From Anaerotignum propionicum DSM 1682 (lineage in GTDB: Bacteria; Bacillota; Clostridia; Lachnospirales; Anaerotignaceae), in NCBI RefSeq assembly GCF_001561955.1, contig NZ_CP014223.1, positions 1,054,001-1,118,000 on the forward strand: 64,000 nucleotides of DNA, in the 5' to 3' direction. Shown in pieces: positions 33,174-41,978 of this stretch. Below the pieces are notes generated by a model. That model searched no databases. It saw nothing but the letters and a program-made list of their open reading frames with translations, and was not told the DNA's origin. Numbering within the stretch: the stretch's first letter is position 1; every line of letters begins with the position of its first letter. Position numbers and translations under genes: made by a program.

Positions 33174-33839
33174 ATGGAAAATGATAAGTACCCATATGTA
33201 AACTTACCACTGCCCTATGCATATGATGCTTTGGAGCCTTTTATTGATGCACAAACTATGGAAATACACCATGACAAGTATTTGCAAAACTATATTAATA
33301 ATCTAAATAATACGATTAAAGATTATCCTGAGTTACAGCAGTTAACCCTAGAGGAATTGATCAGAAATGCTGTTTATTTATTGGATCCTTTACGGATACC
33401 CATACAGAATAACGGTGGGGGAGTATATAATCATCGTATTTATTTTAATGGATTGCAGCCACCAACAGGAGTGCGCCCTCAGGGCAGACTGATTGACATG
33501 ATTGAGGCGCAATTTGGAAGCTTGGACAATTTTTTAATTGTTTTTAAGACAGAGGCTTTGAAAATATTTGGTTCTGGCTATACTTGGCTGGTTTTTGACA
33601 ATGGAAAATTAAGAATTATTACAATGCCCAATCAAAACAGCCCTCTTTTATTAAACTATTGTCCCATTATTGCTTTGGATGTTTGGGAACATGCATATTT
33701 TTTAAAGCACTATTATATGAGAGGTGCTTATATTGATGATTGGATGCAGGTTATTAACTGGGATGTAGCCAATCAAAATTATATGGAGTGCCTTAGCAAT
33801 TTCAACAAAGAGGATGTCATTACTGATGTAAATGAGTAA
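33174..33839 (+). CDS. superoxide dismutase-like protein (Fe/Mn family), variant active-site gate
   Basis: A 221-aa Fe/Mn-SOD fold. The family frame is clear (YVNLPLPYAYDALEPFIDAQ), and all four metal ligands have counterparts: His in MEIHHDKY, His in VYNHRIYF, Asp and His in LDVWEHAYF. The Gln of MPNQNSPL favours the Mn type. The normally invariant HHxKHH motif reads HHDKYL, so the gateway His (His30 of E. coli MnSOD) is Tyr while the following Tyr34 position is kept. Activity may be altered. The start at 33174 follows GTGAGGATAG. It stands alone between terminators. Confidence 0.85.
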   Translation: MENDKYPYVNLPLPYAYDALEPFIDAQTMEIHHDKYLQNYINNLNNTIKDYPELQQLTLEELIRNAVYLLDPLRIPIQNNGGGVYNHRIYFNGLQPPTGVRPQGRLIDMIEAQFGSLDNFLIVFKTEALKIFGSGYTWLVFDNGKLRIITMPNQNSPLLLNYCPIIALDVWEHAYFLKHYYMRGAYIDDWMQVINWDVANQNYMECLSNFNKEDVITDVNE

Positions 33840-33854
33840 AGAAAAACTTTATTA

Positions 33855-33897
33855 AAAAATTAAAGGGACATAAGGCAAAAGGCCTTGTGTCCCTTTA
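33855..33897 (-). terminator. terminator between sod-like gene and asnB
   Basis: TAAAGGGACATAAGGC (33861-33876) pairs with GCCTTGTGTCCCTTTA (33882-33897), 15 of 16 bp plus a G-U pair. T-rich sequence follows on the minus strand (ATTTTTTAA), so it mainly serves asnB, and it may block readthrough from the plus strand too. Confidence 0.85.
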
Positions 33898-33929
33898 AAA
33901 TTGTAAAGGTAAGATACAATTCTAGTTAG

Positions 33930-35780
33930 TTATACAACTTTAATATTCCATTTCTGCATCCAATAATTAATTTGAACCACATAAGCCAGCATTTGCGGTC
34001 CTGCCATGAGCTGACCGTACCAAGGCTTTCCGTAATCGGATGGGCTTTTTAGGAAGGTTTCCACTTTTTTTCGGTCTAAAAACTGTAGCACGGGAGAAGA
34101 AGAATCCTCCATAATTTCCGTAACCATAGAAGCCAGCAAGGTTTCATAATTTTTGTCATAAATTTTGGGGTAAGGGGACTTTCTCCGGAATAAAACATCG
34201 TCGGGAATTAACCCGATGCCGCATTCTCTTAATAATGATTTTACCACATCATTTCTTGTTTTCATTTCCCATGGTACATTCCACACATATTCAATAAGCC
34301 TATGGTCTGCAAAAGGAACCCTTGCTTCTAATCCGCTGTACATACTGGTTCGATCCATACGGTCTAATAGGGTTTGCATAAACCATTTCTGATTTAGGTA
34401 TGCAATTTCTCTTCTGCGGGCTTCTTGGGGAGTATCCTCTGCTAATTTGGGTGTCTCGCTGACGGATTTTGCATATGTCTTTGCTACATAATCATCCATA
34501 TCAAGATATTCAATGAAATCGTCCTTTAACAAAACCTTTCTTGCTTCTAAATCCATTGTCCAGGGGAAGGTGTTTGCTTCAAAGCATTCTTTTTTATGGA
34601 ACCAAGGATAACCGCCAAAAATTTCGTCAGCACATTCTCCTGTTAATGCTACTTTATTATACTGCTTTACTTTGGAACAAAAATATAAAATGGAGGAATC
34701 AATATCTGCCATGGCCGGTAAATCTCTGGCATCCACAGAATCCTTCAAGCAATTGGTTTGATCTTGAATACTGCATTCCAAGTAGCGATGGTTGCTATTT
34801 AGGTGCTTCACCATAATATCCACGAAAGGCCTATCTTGAGAAGGCTGAAAGGAGGAAGCTTTAAAATATTTCTCATTTCCTACAAAATCAAAAGAAAAAG
34901 TGTTTAACTGCTCTCCTTTTTTGGCTAGCTCTGCAGCACAGACAGCGGAAACCAAACTGCTATCTACACCGCCGGACAAAAAGGTACAGATAGGTACATG
35001 GGATACCATTTGCCGTTTGATGGAATCAATGAGCAATTCCTTTGTTTTTTCTACGGTTGTTGCATAATCATCTTCATGGACGTGGCTTTCCAGCTTCCAA
35101 TAACAATTTGAATGAACTCCTGAAGGGGAGAACATCATGTAATAACCCGGTAGGAGCTCGTCAATTCCTTTAAACACGCCTTTGCCATAGGTTTTTGCCG
35201 GTCCAATGCTGAAAACCTCGTTAAGTCCTTCTTTATCTACCTTGGGCTCAATGCCTGGATAGGCAAAAATACCCTTGATTTCAGATGAGAACACAACTTC
35301 ATGATCAAAAATGGAATAAAAGAGAGGTTTTATGCCGGATCGATCACGATAAAGCAGCATCATATTTTTTATGGGGTCGTAGATGGCAAAGGCAAAAATG
35401 CCGTTCAGTTGTTTTACAAAATCCGCTCCATACTCCATATAACTCACTAATATAACCTCTGTATCCGAATCAGTATCAAACGTCCAACCCTTTGACAAAA
35501 GGTTTTCCCGTAACTCGTCGGTATTATAAAGTTCACCATTGTAAACAATGGCCCAAGTTTCACCGCTCATGGTTCTTGTAATCGGCTGATGTCCGGTTTT
35601 TAAGTCAATGATAGAAAGCCTTGCATGAGCAAAGCCGGCATTTGAAGTTAAAAAAGCTCCACAGTCATCAGGGCCTCTATGACGTTGAACGGTATACATG
35701 TCTTCTAAAATTTTTGAGTAATAGGCTTTTTGTTCCAGATAATCTTTTTTGGGATTGAAAAATCCGGCAATGCCGCACAT
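33930..35780 (-). CDS. asnB: asparagine synthetase (glutamine-hydrolysing)
   Basis: A 616-aa two-domain enzyme. The N-terminal Ntn glutaminase starts MCGIAGFF with the catalytic Cys2 and has RHRGPDDCG and IVYNGELYN. The C-terminal synthetase has the PP-loop LSGGVDSSLVSAV (about residues 265-277) and CADEIFGGYPWFH. It converts aspartate, glutamine and ATP to asparagine. It follows the permease gene by 19 bases on the same strand, so the two form an operon. The C-terminal end LAYVVQINYWMQKW is typical of bacterial AsnB. Confidence 0.95.
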   Translation of the reverse strand: MCGIAGFFNPKKDYLEQKAYYSKILEDMYTVQRHRGPDDCGAFLTSNAGFAHARLSIIDLKTGHQPITRTMSGETWAIVYNGELYNTDELRENLLSKGWTFDTDSDTEVILVSYMEYGADFVKQLNGIFAFAIYDPIKNMMLLYRDRSGIKPLFYSIFDHEVVFSSEIKGIFAYPGIEPKVDKEGLNEVFSIGPAKTYGKGVFKGIDELLPGYYMMFSPSGVHSNCYWKLESHVHEDDYATTVEKTKELLIDSIKRQMVSHVPICTFLSGGVDSSLVSAVCAAELAKKGEQLNTFSFDFVGNEKYFKASSFQPSQDRPFVDIMVKHLNSNHRYLECSIQDQTNCLKDSVDARDLPAMADIDSSILYFCSKVKQYNKVALTGECADEIFGGYPWFHKKECFEANTFPWTMDLEARKVLLKDDFIEYLDMDDYVAKTYAKSVSETPKLAEDTPQEARRREIAYLNQKWFMQTLLDRMDRTSMYSGLEARVPFADHRLIEYVWNVPWEMKTRNDVVKSLLRECGIGLIPDDVLFRRKSPYPKIYDKNYETLLASMVTEIMEDSSSPVLQFLDRKKVETFLKSPSDYGKPWYGQLMAGPQMLAYVVQINYWMQKWNIKVV

Positions 35781-35799
35781 AGTATACGCCTCCTAATTG

Positions 35800-37179
35800 C
35801 TAAATTAAAATACAAGCTAAAATAAAGGTAAAGAGAAAACCAATTCCTACTGGTAGTAGGTTTTTTCTAGCCAATTCTATTGGGTTAACATTACAAATGG
35901 CTGCGGCGGGAATTAATCCCCAAGGAACAATGGTGCCACCGCCTACAAAAATTGCTGAAATCTGACCTAAAGTTGCCAAAATGGGAACGGAGCAATGAAC
36001 TGCTGTTCCAAAAGTGTTTGCTAAAACACCAACCAGAGGAAGGCCGGAGAAACCGGAGCCATCAAGACCTGTTAAACCGCCGATGACCATTTGAATAAAT
36101 ACAACGACATATTTATTTAATGGGGTTATGCCAGCTAACCAGATTGCCCAGTCGTTTAAAATACCACTTTGATATTGTTCCCCTAAAATATAGGTAATAC
36201 CATCACCGCCCAAGAAGAAAAAGCCGCCGATGATGATAACGGGAGCAAAAATTTTAATGGCAAACAAAAATCCATCTTTAATATAGTACGTAACTTTTTC
36301 TAGGCTTTTTTGTTTAAAACCGATGATAGAAGAAATAATCATAACCAGCAAAGCTGTTCCTGATACCAAACTTGTGGCGTCTCCGCCTTTCAGGTCATAT
36401 ACGAACATAAAAATAATGTCGCACAGGAAGGCTACGGGGGTAAAAATTGCAACAAAAAGTGCTGCTTTTGAAGGTTTTGGCTGAGGAGCTTTCTCACTGC
36501 TTTGTGTATATAATATGCTTTGATTTTTGCTCACCATAGTTTTTTTGTTTAAAAGAAATGCAGAAACCACTGTTACAATACTCATGGTAAGAAACAAGGG
36601 CATTCCTGTCTGCAAAATGTTTTGGGGTTCAATGCCTGCGGATGATGCGGTAATTGCAGGTGCTCCTTGTATCACTACGTCCGAACTCAAAGCAATTCCG
36701 TGGCCAAACAGGTTCATTGCCATTGCCGCCGCAAGGGGTGTTAATCCTTTTTTCACAGCCAAAGGTACTAAAATGGCACCAACTAATGCAACAGCGGGGG
36801 AAGGCCATAAAAACATTGAGAAAATCATCATGGTGATACCCAAAATCCACCAAGCGATATAGGTGTTTTTCATGATTTTTGACATGGAACGCATCATCAA
36901 ATAATCACTGCCCAAATCAGACAGACATTTGGATAAAGACGTAACCAATGCAATGGTTGCAATGATTTCCATAAATTCCTTTGATGCATATAGAACGGCG
37001 TGAAAAACGGATTGGATACCGCCTACTAAGCTGCGGCTACTAACAAGCCCTAAAATAAATATAAAAATAATACAGACGATGGGCGTGTCTTTCCTAAAAA
37101 TCATTGTTACAAGAATGGTTAAAACGCCGATGAGGTAGATAAAATGGATGGGTGTAAGGTGAATCGCTAAGCTTGGCAT
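35800..37179 (-). CDS. 12-TM ion-transporter-superfamily permease, substrate unknown
   Basis: A 459-aa integral membrane protein with about 12 hydrophobic helices and a charged cytoplasmic loop near residues 215-235. Glycine-rich re-entrant-like stretches such as GGFFFLGGDGITYILG and IGGLTGLDGSGFSGLPLVGV resemble the GntP/CitM/NhaC-like ion transporter superfamily. I cannot place it in a named family. It is first in an operon with asnB and is divergently transcribed from a LysR regulator, so uptake of an amino acid or dicarboxylate linked to aspartate/asparagine is plausible but unproven. GGGAGGTATCG precedes the ATG. Confidence 0.75.
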   Translation of the reverse strand: MPSLAIHLTPIHFIYLIGVLTILVTMIFRKDTPIVCIIFIFILGLVSSRSLVGGIQSVFHAVLYASKEFMEIIATIALVTSLSKCLSDLGSDYLMMRSMSKIMKNTYIAWWILGITMMIFSMFLWPSPAVALVGAILVPLAVKKGLTPLAAAMAMNLFGHGIALSSDVVIQGAPAITASSAGIEPQNILQTGMPLFLTMSIVTVVSAFLLNKKTMVSKNQSILYTQSSEKAPQPKPSKAALFVAIFTPVAFLCDIIFMFVYDLKGGDATSLVSGTALLVMIISSIIGFKQKSLEKVTYYIKDGFLFAIKIFAPVIIIGGFFFLGGDGITYILGEQYQSGILNDWAIWLAGITPLNKYVVVFIQMVIGGLTGLDGSGFSGLPLVGVLANTFGTAVHCSVPILATLGQISAIFVGGGTIVPWGLIPAAAICNVNPIELARKNLLPVGIGFLFTFILACILI

Positions 37180-37466
37180 TACGATACCTCCCTCAAAAAA
37201 TGATATAATACAATATTCATTTTATGGAGATATGTGCCAAAGTGAGATGTGGAACGAGATGCAAGAAAAGACTTCGCCTAAGCTGTTTTATGTAGATAAT
37301 TACAAGAAACAGATAGAAAACTATGGAATGTCTGGATTTTTGAACAATTGTGTTTTATAATAAATGATATATATGCGTTAATATGAATAAAATGCTGTTT
37401 TTTGCATCTGCGCAATGTGTTTTGATTACGGATATGCGTGTTATAATTGGATTTAGGAGGGTTTAC

Positions 37467-38402
37467 ATGAATTTCACAGACTTGAAATATGTAATTGAGA
37501 TTGATAAATGCGGTTCAATTTCTTTGGCGGCAAAAAATCTTTATGTTGCACAGTCGAATTTAAGCCGGGCAGTGAAAGAGCTGGAACAAGAATTTGATAT
37601 TGTTATTTTCAGACGAACACCAAAAGGTGTAATCACAACCAGAGAAGGGCAACGGTTTTTGCGTCATGCCAAGGAGATTCAATATCAAATCAATAATCTG
37701 ACCAATGCATATTCCGATTTTAACGACCACGGGGTAAACCTAAAGATTTCCGTACCAAGAGCCAGCTATATTTCTGAGGTTTTTACTAATTTTTTGAATA
37801 CGCTGGATGAGGACGATAATATGCGTATTCACTACTGTGAAACAAATTCCAGCAAAACCATTCAAAATGTATTGGATTATCATTATGACATTGGAATTAT
37901 TCGGTATAATGTTATGCACGAGGGATATTATTTATCTTTATTTAAACTAAAGGACTTATCCTATAGATTGATTTTAGAGTTTGATTACTTGTTGCTTACT
38001 TCCAAAGACAGTATCATTGCGGATAAACATATCAGAGCGGATTCCGATTTGGATGGGTGTATCGAGGTTGTTCATGGGGATGAAAGACTTCCTACAGGTG
38101 GATATATTGATTTAACGGAGAATGACAGAGAAGAACGCTGTCAGAAAAAGGTGATTTATCTTTATGAAAGGGCAAGTCAATTTGAAATTCTTTCAACCGT
38201 TCCAAATACATATATGTGGGTTTCACCTATTCCTGATGAAACTCTTGAAAAATATGGGTTGATACAAAAACGGTGTGGATCTTACGCTAAGTATATGAAA
38301 GATGTATTGGTGTTCAAAGAAAATCATGTGCCAAAAAAATATGAAAAGCAATTGGTGGATAAGTTAAGGGAAAAAACCAGAGAATTTGGTTGCTATTTGT
38401 AA
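37467..38402 (+). CDS. LysR-family transcriptional regulator
   Basis: A 311-aa regulator. The N-terminal winged HTH has DKCGSISLAAKNLYVAQSNLSRAVKELEQEF (split here: SLAAKNLYVAQSNLS is the recognition part), followed by TTREGQRFLRHAKEI and an effector-binding domain. The start at 37467 follows TTAGGAGGG; the frame is open further up but has no site. It diverges from the permease-asnB operon across about 290 bases, the usual arrangement for a LysR protein that controls its divergent neighbour. The effector is unknown. Confidence 0.9.
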   Translation: MNFTDLKYVIEIDKCGSISLAAKNLYVAQSNLSRAVKELEQEFDIVIFRRTPKGVITTREGQRFLRHAKEIQYQINNLTNAYSDFNDHGVNLKISVPRASYISEVFTNFLNTLDEDDNMRIHYCETNSSKTIQNVLDYHYDIGIIRYNVMHEGYYLSLFKLKDLSYRLILEFDYLLLTSKDSIIADKHIRADSDLDGCIEVVHGDERLPTGGYIDLTENDREERCQKKVIYLYERASQFEILSTVPNTYMWVSPIPDETLEKYGLIQKRCGSYAKYMKDVLVFKENHVPKKYEKQLVDKLREKTREFGCYL

Positions 38403-38511
38403 CAGACCAAGGAAGAAAGACTGATTTTATTGAAAAATGGGTTTTAAAGTAAATATCTTATGGATTTATTGGGCATAAAAGCGTTTAAGTGACAAATGAT
38501 TGATTGGTTAT

Positions 38512-38544
38512 GGCTTGCATTTGAAATTGTGCAAGCTTTTTTTT
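38512..38544 (+). terminator. terminator after the lysR gene
   Basis: GGCTTGCA (38512-38519) with TGCAAGCT (38530-38537, one G-U), followed by TTTTTTTATT. Confidence 0.82.
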
Positions 38545-38643
38545 ATTATGTAGCAGCGTCGAAAAATAGCGAATTGAATTCGTAAATTTTAAGAAAAAAA
38601 ATAAATCAAGTTTTATATTTTTTTTATGTAAAAGCATATTATT

Positions 38644-38672
38644 TTGAATTGTTAAAAAATTGATAATATCAT
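38644..38672 (+). promoter_or_regulatory. adhE promoter with Rex-like operator in the spacer
   Basis: TTGAAT (38644-38649), 17-bp spacer, TATCAT (38667-38672). The spacer holds TTGTTAA-AAAA-TTGATAA (38649-38666), which matches 12 of the 14 defined bases of the clostridial Rex operator TTGTTAA-N4-TTAACAA. Rex binding at low NADH/NAD+ would block polymerase. Confidence 0.6.
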
Positions 38673-38679
38673 ACAAATT

Positions 38680-39176
38680 TAGGTGGATTTGATAAAGAGG
38701 TTTTTAATTACTTTTTTTGTAAAAATAGTTTTTTTGTACGAAAGGATGTACAAAAAGACTAATTATGAACATCATGAATCCACTTCCTATTTCAATTTTA
38801 AACACAATGATAATATACCACAAATTTTTGTCCATATAAAAAATGATATAGGCTATTCGTTTAATCGGTATGGACGGAAACAAAGATTTTTATTGATTAA
38901 AACGATTTTCGATGTTAGTATTAGCATCAAGAAGGAAAAGCGCACAATATTGCATGTGATATATTTTGTCAAATATAAGAAATGCACAATGCGATCTATT
39001 CTTTCCTCTAGTATTGCTCTCTGTGTCAATAAAAATACCCCATCTAAATTTTATATTTCATATACAAAAAATAGATGGGGGATGCGGCAGTGCGTGCAGT
39101 ACCGTTCCTGCACTTAACAATAGAAAAAAGAAAAAAATCATGTTAACAGACTAAAATTATGTAAGGGGGATTTTAA
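38680..39176 (+). promoter_or_regulatory. long structured leader of adhE
   Basis: About 490 bases lie between the candidate promoter and the adhE start. Near the 3' end are CCCCATCTA (39038-39046)/TAGATGGGG (39072-39080) and GTGCAG (39094-39099)/CTGCAC (39108-39113). Neither is followed by a T-tract. A 144-codon open frame (38683-39117) has no ribosome binding site and is not called. A second promoter nearer the gene cannot be excluded. Confidence 0.5.
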
Positions 39177-41819
39177 ATGGCAGTAGAAAAGAAGAAAGAA
39201 GCAGCTCCTGAAACAAAAAGACCCGAAATCGTAAACAGTGTTGAGACCTTAAAGCACAGAATTGCTGAGGTTAAGGAGGCACAGAGGATTTTTTCTACTT
39301 ATACACAAGAACAGGTAGACAAAATTTTCTTGGCGGCAGCAACTGCAGCCAACAAGAACAGAATTCCTTTGGCAAAAATGGCGGTTGAAGAAACCAAGAT
39401 GGGTGTTGTAGAAGATAAGGTTACAAAGAACCACTTTGCTTCCGAATATATCTATAATGCGTTTAAAGATAGACAAACTTGCGGTGTTTTGGAATATGAT
39501 CCTGCATTTGGTATCAAGAAGATTTATGAACCTATCGGTGTTATTGCAGCGGTTGTTCCTACAACAAACCCTACATCTACTGCAATCTTCAAATGCTTGA
39601 TCTGTTTAAAGACAAGAAATGGTATGATCGTTTCTCCTCACCCCACAGCAAAGAATTGTACAATCGCAGCAGTTAAGACTGTATTGGATGCAGCTGTTGA
39701 AGCTGGTGCTCCCGCAGGTATCCTTGCTTGGATTGACGAACCTTCCATCGAAATGTCTGTAGAAGTTATGAAAGATGCAGATATGGTATTGGCAACAGGT
39801 GGTCCTGCAATGGTTAAATCAGCTTACTCCTCCGGCAAGCCCGCTGTTGGTGTAGGTAATGGTAATACTCCTGCATTGTTTGATGAATCCTGCGATGTCC
39901 TTATGGCAGTTAACTCTGTAATTCACTCCAAGACATTTGATAATGGTACTATTTGTGCTTCCGAGCAGTCTGTAGTAATTATGGATAAAATTTATGATAA
40001 ATGTAGACAAGAGTTCCTTGATAGAGGTTGCTATATCTTAAACGAAGAGGAAAAGAATAAAGTTGGCAGAATCATTTTGAATGCAGCTGGCAATATCAAT
40101 GCTCAAATCGTTGGACGTAGCCCTTATCAGATTGCACAATTGGCTGGTATTGAGTGTCCAAAGGATGCAAAAATCCTCATTGGTGAAGTTTCAGAAGTGG
40201 ATGTTACAAAAGAACCATTTGCTCATGAAAAACTTTCTCCTGTTTTGGCGATGTACCGTGCAAGCTCTTTTGATGAAGCAATGGAGATTACAGATAGATT
40301 GGTTATCGACGGTGGTGTTGGTCATACATCCGTACTGTATGTAGATCCTGTAAAGGCTCCTGAAAAAGTAAAACGTTTTGAAGAAAAAATGAAAACATGC
40401 CGTATTTTGATCAACACACCTTCTTCTCATGGTGGTATTGGCGACCTTTATAACTTTAGACTTCTTCCTTCTCTTACCTTAGGTTGTGGTTCTTGGGCTG
40501 GCAATGCAATTTCACACAACGTGGGCATCGATGAATTAGTGAATATCAAAACGGTAGCTGAGAGGAGAGAAAACATGCTGTGGCTTAGAACTCCTGAGAA
40601 GGTTTACTTCAAGAAAGGTTGTACACCCGTTGCATTAAAAGAATTAAAAGATGTATATAAATCAAAAAAAGCATTCATCGTAACTGATGGTTTCTTATTT
40701 AAGAATGGCTATACAAAGTCCCTTACAGATCAGTTGGATGAAATGGGCATTACACACCATGTATTCTTCGATGTAACTCCTGACCCTACATTGCCTTGTG
40801 CAATTGCCGGCGCAGCTGCAATGAAAGAATTTGGTCCTGACGTAATCATCGCTCTGGGCGGCGGCTCCGCAATGGATGCTGGTAAGATGATGTGGGTAAT
40901 GTATGAGCATCCCGAAGCAGACTTCTCTGATTTGGCAATGCGCTTCATGGATATCCGTAAGAGAGTATTCGTATTCCCTAAGATGGGTGAGAAAGCAATC
41001 TTCGTTGCTATCGCTACATCTTCCGGTACTGGTTCCGAAGTTACTCCTTTCGCTATCATTACAGATCCTTCTACACAGACAAAATACTCTATCGCTGACT
41101 ATGAAATCATGCCTACAATGGCAATCAGTGATGCAGATATGATGTTGGATCAGCCTAAGGGCTTGACAGCTTCCTCCGGTATCGACGTATTGACTCATGC
41201 TGTTGAAGCATATGTTTCCATGTTGGCTACCGACTATACAGATGGTTTGGCTTTAAAGGCAGCGAAATTGGTATTTGATTACCTGCCTAGAGCATACAAA
41301 TATGGCCGTGATGATATTGAAGCTCGTGAAAGAATGGCTAATGCATCCACAATCGCTGGTATTGCATTCTCCAATGCATTCTTGGGCGTAAACCACTCTA
41401 TGGCTCATAAATTAGGTGCACATCACCATGTACAGCACGGTGTTGCAAATGCATTGTTGATGACAGAAGTTATCAAATACAACGCTGCAGAGGTTCCTAA
41501 GAAGATGGGTACTTTCCCTCAGTATAAGTATCCTCATACAAAAGAACGTTATGCAGAGATCGCTACATATTTGGGTATCACTGGCAAGGATGATCAAGAA
41601 AAAGTTGATAACTTCATCGCTAAGATTGAAGAACTCAAGGCTACTGTTGGCATCGCTAAATCCATTAAGGAACACGGCGTTGACGAAAAAGCATTCTTGG
41701 ATAAATTGGACATCATGTGTGAAGAAGCATTCGATGATCAGTGCACAGGCTCTAACCCTAGATATCCTCTGATGAGCGAAATTAGAGAAATGTACTTAGC
41801 AGCTTACTACGGTAAATAA
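39177..41819 (+). CDS. adhE: bifunctional acetaldehyde/alcohol dehydrogenase
   Basis: An 880-aa fusion enzyme that reduces acetyl-CoA to acetaldehyde and then to ethanol with NADH and assembles into spirosomes. The N-terminal aldehyde dehydrogenase half has the catalytic Cys in FDNGTICASEQSVV (about residue 255). The C-terminal half is an iron alcohol dehydrogenase with GGGSAMDAGKMMWVM and the metal-binding HAVEAYVSM and MAHKLGAHHHVQHG. GGGGGA precedes the ATG. It can consume acetaldehyde released by the aco complex. Its regular, highly expressed-type codon use and strong terminator suggest an abundant protein. Confidence 0.97.
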   Translation: MAVEKKKEAAPETKRPEIVNSVETLKHRIAEVKEAQRIFSTYTQEQVDKIFLAAATAANKNRIPLAKMAVEETKMGVVEDKVTKNHFASEYIYNAFKDRQTCGVLEYDPAFGIKKIYEPIGVIAAVVPTTNPTSTAIFKCLICLKTRNGMIVSPHPTAKNCTIAAVKTVLDAAVEAGAPAGILAWIDEPSIEMSVEVMKDADMVLATGGPAMVKSAYSSGKPAVGVGNGNTPALFDESCDVLMAVNSVIHSKTFDNGTICASEQSVVIMDKIYDKCRQEFLDRGCYILNEEEKNKVGRIILNAAGNINAQIVGRSPYQIAQLAGIECPKDAKILIGEVSEVDVTKEPFAHEKLSPVLAMYRASSFDEAMEITDRLVIDGGVGHTSVLYVDPVKAPEKVKRFEEKMKTCRILINTPSSHGGIGDLYNFRLLPSLTLGCGSWAGNAISHNVGIDELVNIKTVAERRENMLWLRTPEKVYFKKGCTPVALKELKDVYKSKKAFIVTDGFLFKNGYTKSLTDQLDEMGITHHVFFDVTPDPTLPCAIAGAAAMKEFGPDVIIALGGGSAMDAGKMMWVMYEHPEADFSDLAMRFMDIRKRVFVFPKMGEKAIFVAIATSSGTGSEVTPFAIITDPSTQTKYSIADYEIMPTMAISDADMMLDQPKGLTASSGIDVLTHAVEAYVSMLATDYTDGLALKAAKLVFDYLPRAYKYGRDDIEARERMANASTIAGIAFSNAFLGVNHSMAHKLGAHHHVQHGVANALLMTEVIKYNAAEVPKKMGTFPQYKYPHTKERYAEIATYLGITGKDDQEKVDNFIAKIEELKATVGIAKSIKEHGVDEKAFLDKLDIMCEEAFDDQCTGSNPRYPLMSEIREMYLAAYYGK

Positions 41820-41843
41820 TTAACATACTCCATATTTATTAAG

Positions 41844-41873
41844 AAGGCCGTATAGAAATATACGGTCTTTTTA
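41844..41873 (+). terminator. terminator of adhE
   Basis: AAGGCCGTATA (41844-41854) / TATACGGTCTT (41859-41869), GAAA tetraloop, then TTTATTTT. Confidence 0.92.
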
Positions 41874-41934
41874 TTTTCTACTATTTGAAATTTATTCCTT
41901 CTTAGATGATAAAATATTTTTTGCTATGCTAAAA

Positions 41935-41973
41935 AGTAAAAATGGATTGCAGTTTTTTAACTGCAATCCATTT
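41935..41973 (-). terminator. terminator of the DEAD-box helicase gene
   Basis: A perfect 15-bp stem, AAATGGATTGCAGTT (41940-41954) / AACTGCAATCCATTT (41959-41973), with a TTTT loop. On the minus strand it is followed by TTACTTTTT. Confidence 0.85.
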
Positions 41974-41978
41974 CAATT

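Noticed and set aside
38683-39117. 144-codon frame in the adhE leader
   Set aside because: No ribosome site, rich in Lys/Ile/Phe from AT bias, covers the leader hairpins; better explained as a non-coding leader.
40695-41198. 167-codon minus-strand frame inside adhE
   Set aside because: Shadow of a strongly coding region; no signals of its own.
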